Source: Epiperipatus broadwayi (Eukaryota > Onychophora > Udeonychophora > Euonychophora > Peripatidae). From it: a stretch of DNA of 64,000 bases. Made by a program: the position numbers and the translations under genes. The stretch is taken from positions 2,172,001 to 2,236,000 of the forward strand of contig JAQFVV010000013.1 in assembly GCA_028023455.1 (NCBI GenBank), written 5' to 3'. Below are positions 59,330 to 64,000 of the stretch, piece by piece. Each line of letters begins with the position of its first letter. The first letter of the stretch is position 1. Below the pieces are notes generated by a model that had not been told where the DNA came from, searched no databases, and saw only the letters and a program-made list of their open reading frames with translations.

Positions 59330-60000
59330 ATGGAGATGGTTTACATATCTCCAATATTCTGTTCCATTCCGTACTTGTTTAGAGAGTTTCCCAGTGAGTA
59401 TACCTTCAATCCATTTCTTTTTGATCAAGTTGCATACCAAAACTTTATCACCCATTCCGTATATGTTGTCTTTGCTGTCTTATTGAAACTGTTCATCTAT
59501 TTTTAGTAACATTGATAGATTTATTCTCAATTTCCTGTCCATCAACAACTCAACCAGAGATTTACCTGTAACCATTGACAGTGTAGAATATTGATATAGG
59601 ATAGTATCAAATAAAACTTGTTGCATGCTCATATTATTAGTTTTTCTCAGGGTCTTTTTAATTTGTTGAACATCTTTTTCAGCAAGAGCATTGATTTTGG
59701 ATGATGTAGTAGTCCACAGAGTTTGATGTCTTTACACCTGGAAAAAACTTCCATTTTTGTGCAATGAATCTGGGGCAACCTATGGTGTAAAAAAAAAACT
59801 GCATTCAAACTTTGTATAATTTCCCCAACTTTCACATTTTTCATGATGCAATACACCGCCCATTTACAGTATACCACTACAAGTATGAATACTTCCCCAT
59901 TGATTGGTCCATGTAAAGTCTCTGCCATACTTGAGTAGCTTTAGGCCACATTGTATACTTCATATATTTATACTCGTTCTTACTGACAAGATGATCTAGC
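59330..60000 (-). pseudogene. pol: Integrase remnant of the old Gypsy element
   Basis: Minus strand. A 93-codon frame at 59647-59928 holds HGPINGEVFILVVV and CKWAVYC, corresponding to the GPI(x)G(x)VFLVVVDxxSKW region around the first catalytic Asp. Later comes LLHHPKSM...KKMFNKLKR, where intact integrases have YHPxSNGxAExxVxxxK. The second Asp and the Glu are lost (KMEVFS, MLLLKK). The C-terminal domain is seen at 59335-59450 as DKVLVCNLIKKKWIEGIL and YWRYVNHL. Clear decay product of a DDE integrase. Confidence 0.7.
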
Positions 60001-60229
60001 TGTGTCTTATTGCTTTGGCATGCATAGCTCCTAGATGCCCTTTGTGTAACAGTTTTAGAACTTTTTCTCTACCCTCTGTTGATATTATTACTCTAATCCC
60101 CATCAACATGCAAATCTTGCTGACTTTTAACTTGTTACAATTTGTCCAAAAAGCAAGCACAAGGAACTGTGCTGTCTTAGATGGCCAGTCATTTCTAATT
60201 CAGCATATCATCAGCTAATACTTTTTATT

Positions 60230-61130
60230 GGCCCTTGTCCATTTTGCTATTGCATTGCTGTTTAAAATGTCTGATTATAGGACATCTATATAATTAATTT
60301 CTATTTTGTTACTATCTGGTTCATATTTATCTGCATTTCTAGACAAAACATTGGCATGTGGAATCTTCCCCTTTCTTATATGACAGATGGTAATCTTATG
60401 ATGACAATATGTTTTCCACTGCACCATCATGGATTCAAATGGTTAGAAACTAGCTTATCATTCACTATTATTCTCAATAAGGGTTTGTGATAGGTTGCTA
60501 TGTGAAAAGCTCTACCAAATATATATTGGTGAAATTATTTTAAGCTGAACATAATAGCCAAGGCCTCTTTGTAAACCTTGTTACTTTTATTCAGCTTTAA
60601 AAAGGGTCCTTGATGCATAGTTATGACTTGTTCACCATTTTAACATGGATGACATAAAACTGTTCCCCACATTACCTGAAGCATTTAAATAAAATAATAT
60701 TTTTCCACTTCACCTTTGATTAGTAAGTAATTGAGATTGCACTTTACACAAAAAAGTGAAGCTTGTCTCAATCTTATTAAAAAGTTATATGGTTTAACAC
60801 TTTCAGAGACCTTGAGTCTCCATAAAATTTGCATAAAATTTACATAAACCACAGCTAAACTTCAGTTAAAAGTAGGCTATGATTATGGAGTCTCAAGGTC
60901 TTATAATTTTTTAATAAGATTGAGACAAGCTTCACTTTTTTGCGTAAAGCACAATCTCAATTACTTACTGAAACATCTAAGCGCACTTTGAGATTATTAC
61001 AAAATGAACTAGTAAAATTCTCCAAGGACAGAAAGACTTTGGTTCATATAAAAGCTTCCTCATGACTTTTAAACCACTTGGTTTTTTTATAATTCATACA
61101 GAGGTTTTGCTACTTTAGCTTTTTTCTGTA
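60230..61130 (-). pseudogene. pol: RNase H remnant, split by an inverted-repeat element
   Basis: Minus strand. YASRTLFKAE (about 60590-60625), an IATYHKPLLRI block (about 60470-60505) and KGKIPHANVLSRNADKYEP (about 60325-60380) follow the order and spacing of RNase H in Mag-like elements. The start of the domain (NLKVRLDVS near 60980-61005) is separated from its continuation (LNASGNVGNSF near 60665-60695) by the element at 60722-60969. Confidence 0.7.
60722..60969. mobile_element. 248 bp inverted-repeat element (MITE)
   Basis: AGTAAGTAATTGAGATTG at the left end and its reverse complement at the right end continue as long arms (TTTTGTG/CGTAAA..., AAAGTGAAGCTTGTCTCAAT, CTTATTAAAAA). Between them are a second inverted pair (GACCTTGAGTCTCCAT, ATGGAGTCTCAAGGTC) and a short core. 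It interrupts the RNase H domain of the old Gypsy element. A related piece (ACTCCATAATCATAGCCT) occurs at about 53181-53200. No clean target duplication is visible. Confidence 0.8.
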
Positions 61131-61338
61131 AAAAGAGTTCAAAATAGTTTAGCAAACCCAGAAATGACTGAAGTTCTTTAAAATTTTTGGTTTTGGCCAC
61201 ATTTTCCATTGTTCTTACTTTCTTTGGTGATAGTCACTTACCATTGTCTGAGATTATATGTCTCTGGAATACAAATTTTTAACATGCTTTTTTCGAGCAT
61301 TTAACTTGACTCTGAATCTATGCAATTTTCTGCACACC

Positions 61339-61860
61339 TTAAAAAGTCTTTGACAAAGCACTTCTTACACCATCTATTTCCTGTACTAAAGCATTAATTT
61401 TTGCTTGAAATACATTCAGCACCATTGAAATACCAAATGGTAGCCTATTGCAGTTAAATAATCCCACAGAAATTATAAGGATTAATATTATTAACTTGTC
61501 CATCATCTGTATTGCTGAATTTAGATCCAGTTTTATCAAGGGTGATTGTTTTGAAGACTAGCTAATAACTCTCTGACATTAGACACTGGATATTGCCTTA
61601 TTTAAATATTTATTTACCTTTATCCTACAATCTCCATATACTTGGATTTGACCATTGAATTTTATTACTACAATTACAAGCATAACCCAATCTGACCTTT
61701 CTCCTGGAGTCAATACACCCCTATTGATCAATCCCTGAATTTTCTCATCAACTTTTGTTTTTTGTGCAAAAGGGATTTTTGACGGTTTACACATAATTGG
61801 CTGTGCATTTTCAATTAACACAATGTTTACTGTGCCTGTTGATATTATACCTAATTCCTC
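61339..61860 (-). pseudogene. pol: Reverse transcriptase remnant
   Basis: Minus strand. An 80-codon frame at 61579-61821 carries KPSKIPFAQKTKVDEKIQGL, GVLTPGERSDWVMLV and YGDCRIKVNKYL, the finger blocks of a Mag-like reverse transcriptase (normally G-D-Y/F-x-x-T-V-N). A 66-codon frame at 61339-61539 has IKLDLNSA (motif A) and FNCNRLPFGIS...NVFQAKINALV (motif B). The catalytic YxDD region is no longer readable after DGVRSALSKTF. Confidence 0.8.
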
Positions 61861-62009
61861 ATGAATAAATCTGGATATTTATTTTGAAATTTCTTGTTTG
61901 AAGAACATTTTTTTTAACAATACTAACTTTAATTCCAATTGTGTGGAAATTTAATAGGCACTTTTATTTGACCCAGTAATATCTATGTATTTCTGCTCTC
62001 ATTTTGAGC

Positions 62010-63060
62010 CTTAACATCTGTTTTCTCTTTTTGAATATTCATGTCAGCAGAGGATTTTTGAATATTCATGCAAAGAATAGTGAGCTCTAATCTACCTAGA
62101 ATATTACAGATATCCCTGAGCCACTATCTATCTCCACTGTATTCTCCACAAGTTTGCAATTTCATCATGAAATGCTTTAATCTCTGAACTTCCATATCTT
62201 TTACATAAGTATTATAGGGTTTACCTCCCTATTTTTCTGCCACTGAGATTTCTCTTGATTCTCCTCATTCCCAAATTTCCTACATATGCACACCAAATGC
62301 ATTTTACTTCTGCAGTTAAAACATGTTACCTGCTTCCACTTAATCTTTTGCTCTAGGATCTGTCTTGCCACAGCACAAGCACGCGGCTTTATTTTGATTT
62401 TCATATTCCAAATTTTCACAGGTTAGTACATCTTTTATCCAACTTAAAAACTCTCATATTAATTTTATCTTCAGGTTTAGTTTTAAAAGCATGAGCTTGC
62501 TCTAAAATTAGCTCATAAGCTATTCCTTTCTCGATAGCAATTTCTTAAGTTAGACCAGTCTCTATTAACAGATGTTGTCTGAACCTATCATGCCCCAGAC
62601 TAATTCATAGGTATATCATTGACAAACTCCCTATAGCTACAATATTTTGCTAGTTCCCTCAGGTCTGAATTGTACTCTTTTATTGTTTCACCCTTAAACT
62701 TTTTTCTATTCCTTAAAGATAAGTAAGCTATATATGGTGAGATGGTCGAGGGCTAAAATATTCATTTAATTTTTTTATTAATTCCTCAGAAGGTTTACCA
62801 TCTGCTATAGTTGAGTCATAAAAGTTTTATTTCAATAACTTTCTTATCAGAAAAACATACAAGTTCTGCCATTACTGTTCTCTATTCTGTTCAGTGAGAA
62901 AAACTTTTTGATTTGGTTAAATAATATGGCCATTGGCAGCATTACCTACATTATACTTGGCAATACAAAATTGCACAAATTATGACATTTTTAAATTCCT
63001 TCAAAAATAGGTTTGAATTTTCAAATTGCTAATTTTCTCTCTAAGCTAAATTTAAACTTT
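62010..63060 (-). pseudogene. gag: Gag remnant with zinc knuckle
   Basis: Minus strand. The 72-codon frame at 62201-62419 includes CFNCRSKMHLVCIC, a C-x2-C-x4-H-x4-C nucleocapsid knuckle, and an upstream ACLCCGKTDPRAKD-like context in another frame. Further upstream, fragments to about 63000 read through many stops. The position between the right LTR and reverse transcriptase is right for gag. Confidence 0.65.
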
Positions 63061-63071
63061 ACAACTGCATC

Positions 63072-63914
63072 AAGTTTTGCAATGTCTTAGCTCACTAATT
63101 TCCAAAGTAAGAAATAACAATTTAGTGAGGAATCTAATTTTTGGGAACACCAAGAACACATTGACATACTTTAATTTTATACAATTTAATATACACACAT
63201 TAAAATACATAGATACAATACACATACATACATGAATATCAAAATATGTTATTCTAATCTAATATAACCTGCCACACTGCTAATTTGAAATAAGTCCTTT
63301 CACTTACTAAATCTATTCATTGTTAATAATAATAATAATAATGGCAGTTACTTTTACCTTTACTATCATCACTGTTCTTTAATTCTACCAGGCCTTAAGA
63401 TATTTAAAATAATAATAAGATCAGGGTGATCTGTTATGGCCCTAGTCAGCTTATTGATCTTCAAGAGCTAAAATGCTGGAAAATATTCCCCATTAGTTTC
63501 TTCTGCTGCTTTATAACTTTTTACAAAAGTTGTCATAAAGATGATGAAGAAATGCATGTTTCTTTTTTTCTCCAGTTTTTATACTTTCTGTCCTTTTTTT
63601 TTTCTGGAGTAATTAAGCCAATGGGGAAAATCCGGATTGTGGGTGTATTATCAGTTTAATCTTGTCTCTGTAAATATAATTAGTATTTTAATTCATACTA
63701 ACTAAATTTCCTCTATTATCTGATATTATTTTGCCAATATTTCATGGCTTTAAACTTTTGCTTTGCAATACATTTTAATAAAATATTTTTTAATACAGCA
63801 ATTTAATTGATATAATTCCTACAATTTATTATTGATCTATTTAATTTATTTATTTCCCCCATCTGTGAATTAAAATCTCATAACTTATTTTATCAAAATA
63901 CATACATTTCCACA
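63072..63914 (-). repeat. 5' LTR of the old minus-strand Gypsy element
   Basis: About 840 bp, ending CCACA at 63914 on the plus strand. The inner end is near 63072-63083; just inside it the minus strand reads GATGCAGTTG, a possible relic of the GATGGCGCAGTTG primer site of the Mag-like element at 20.9 kb. It aligns with the two parts of the left LTR, with many indels. The 77-codon plus-strand frame at 63426-63659 lies inside the LTR and has no recognised domain. Confidence 0.7.
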
Positions 63915-64000
63915 ATAAATAATTATTTATTATATATATATTAATTTTATAATTGAAATACATGTTATCTTATGTATGAAAGTGTGTGTACATGCAATTT

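Overview
This is a very AT-rich eukaryotic window with no rRNA, tRNA, CRISPR or operon structure. I recognise no host protein-coding gene in its 64 kb. Everything identifiable is transposable element or repeat. LTR retrotransposons of the CsRn1 and Mag type, a Penelope-like element with a GIY-YIG endonuclease, several degraded LINEs, tRNA-derived SINE-like units and many foldback repeats point to an invertebrate animal. A lophotrochozoan such as a mollusc or worm is plausible, but the sequence alone does not settle this.

Layout. 0.2-5.5 kb: a small palindrome, a LINE reverse transcriptase relic, a nine-unit minisatellite and plain AT-rich DNA. 5.54-12.50 kb: a complete, young CsRn1-like Gypsy element inserted in a (TA)n tract, with 1.44 kb LTRs about 1% diverged, most of gag missing, a 145 bp tandem duplication breaking RNase H and a stop codon in integrase. 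14.5-15.3 kb: a large foldback with SINE-like arms. 15.8-20.0 kb: two LINE 3' ends on the minus strand and copy 1 of a 2.5 kb noncoding repeat. 20.88-25.59 kb: a structurally complete Mag-like Gypsy element (5 bp target duplication CTAAT, tRNA-Ser-type primer site) with a ruined reading frame and LTRs about 5.5% diverged, largely by CpG decay. 25.7-29.5 kb: a second large foldback and copy 2 of the 2.5 kb repeat. 33.0-34.0 kb: another minus-strand LINE tail. 36.4-39.05 kb: a Penelope-like element bounded by about 208 bp inverted repeats. 40.1-41.9 kb: a purine-rich plus-strand LINE relic. 42.2-49.9 kb: a 310 bp tandem duplication, two abutting palindromic elements and short tandem repeats. 53.3-53.8 kb: a second Penelope fragment on the minus strand. 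54.96-63.91 kb: an old minus-strand Mag-like Gypsy element. Its 3' LTR is split by a 3.35 kb insertion carrying SINE-like units and a 227 bp pure ATT array, and its RNase H is split by a 248 bp inverted-repeat element.

The genes here do not work together as a host pathway. They are polyproteins of independent retroelements: Gag packages RNA, protease matures it, reverse transcriptase/RNase H copies it, and integrase or GIY-YIG nuclease inserts the copy. None of the polyproteins is intact, so each element would need proteins supplied in trans. The value of the window is as a record of nested insertions of different ages and as a source of unusual element structures: splice signals inside an LTR, inverted Penelope ends, long foldbacks and a two-length-class minisatellite.
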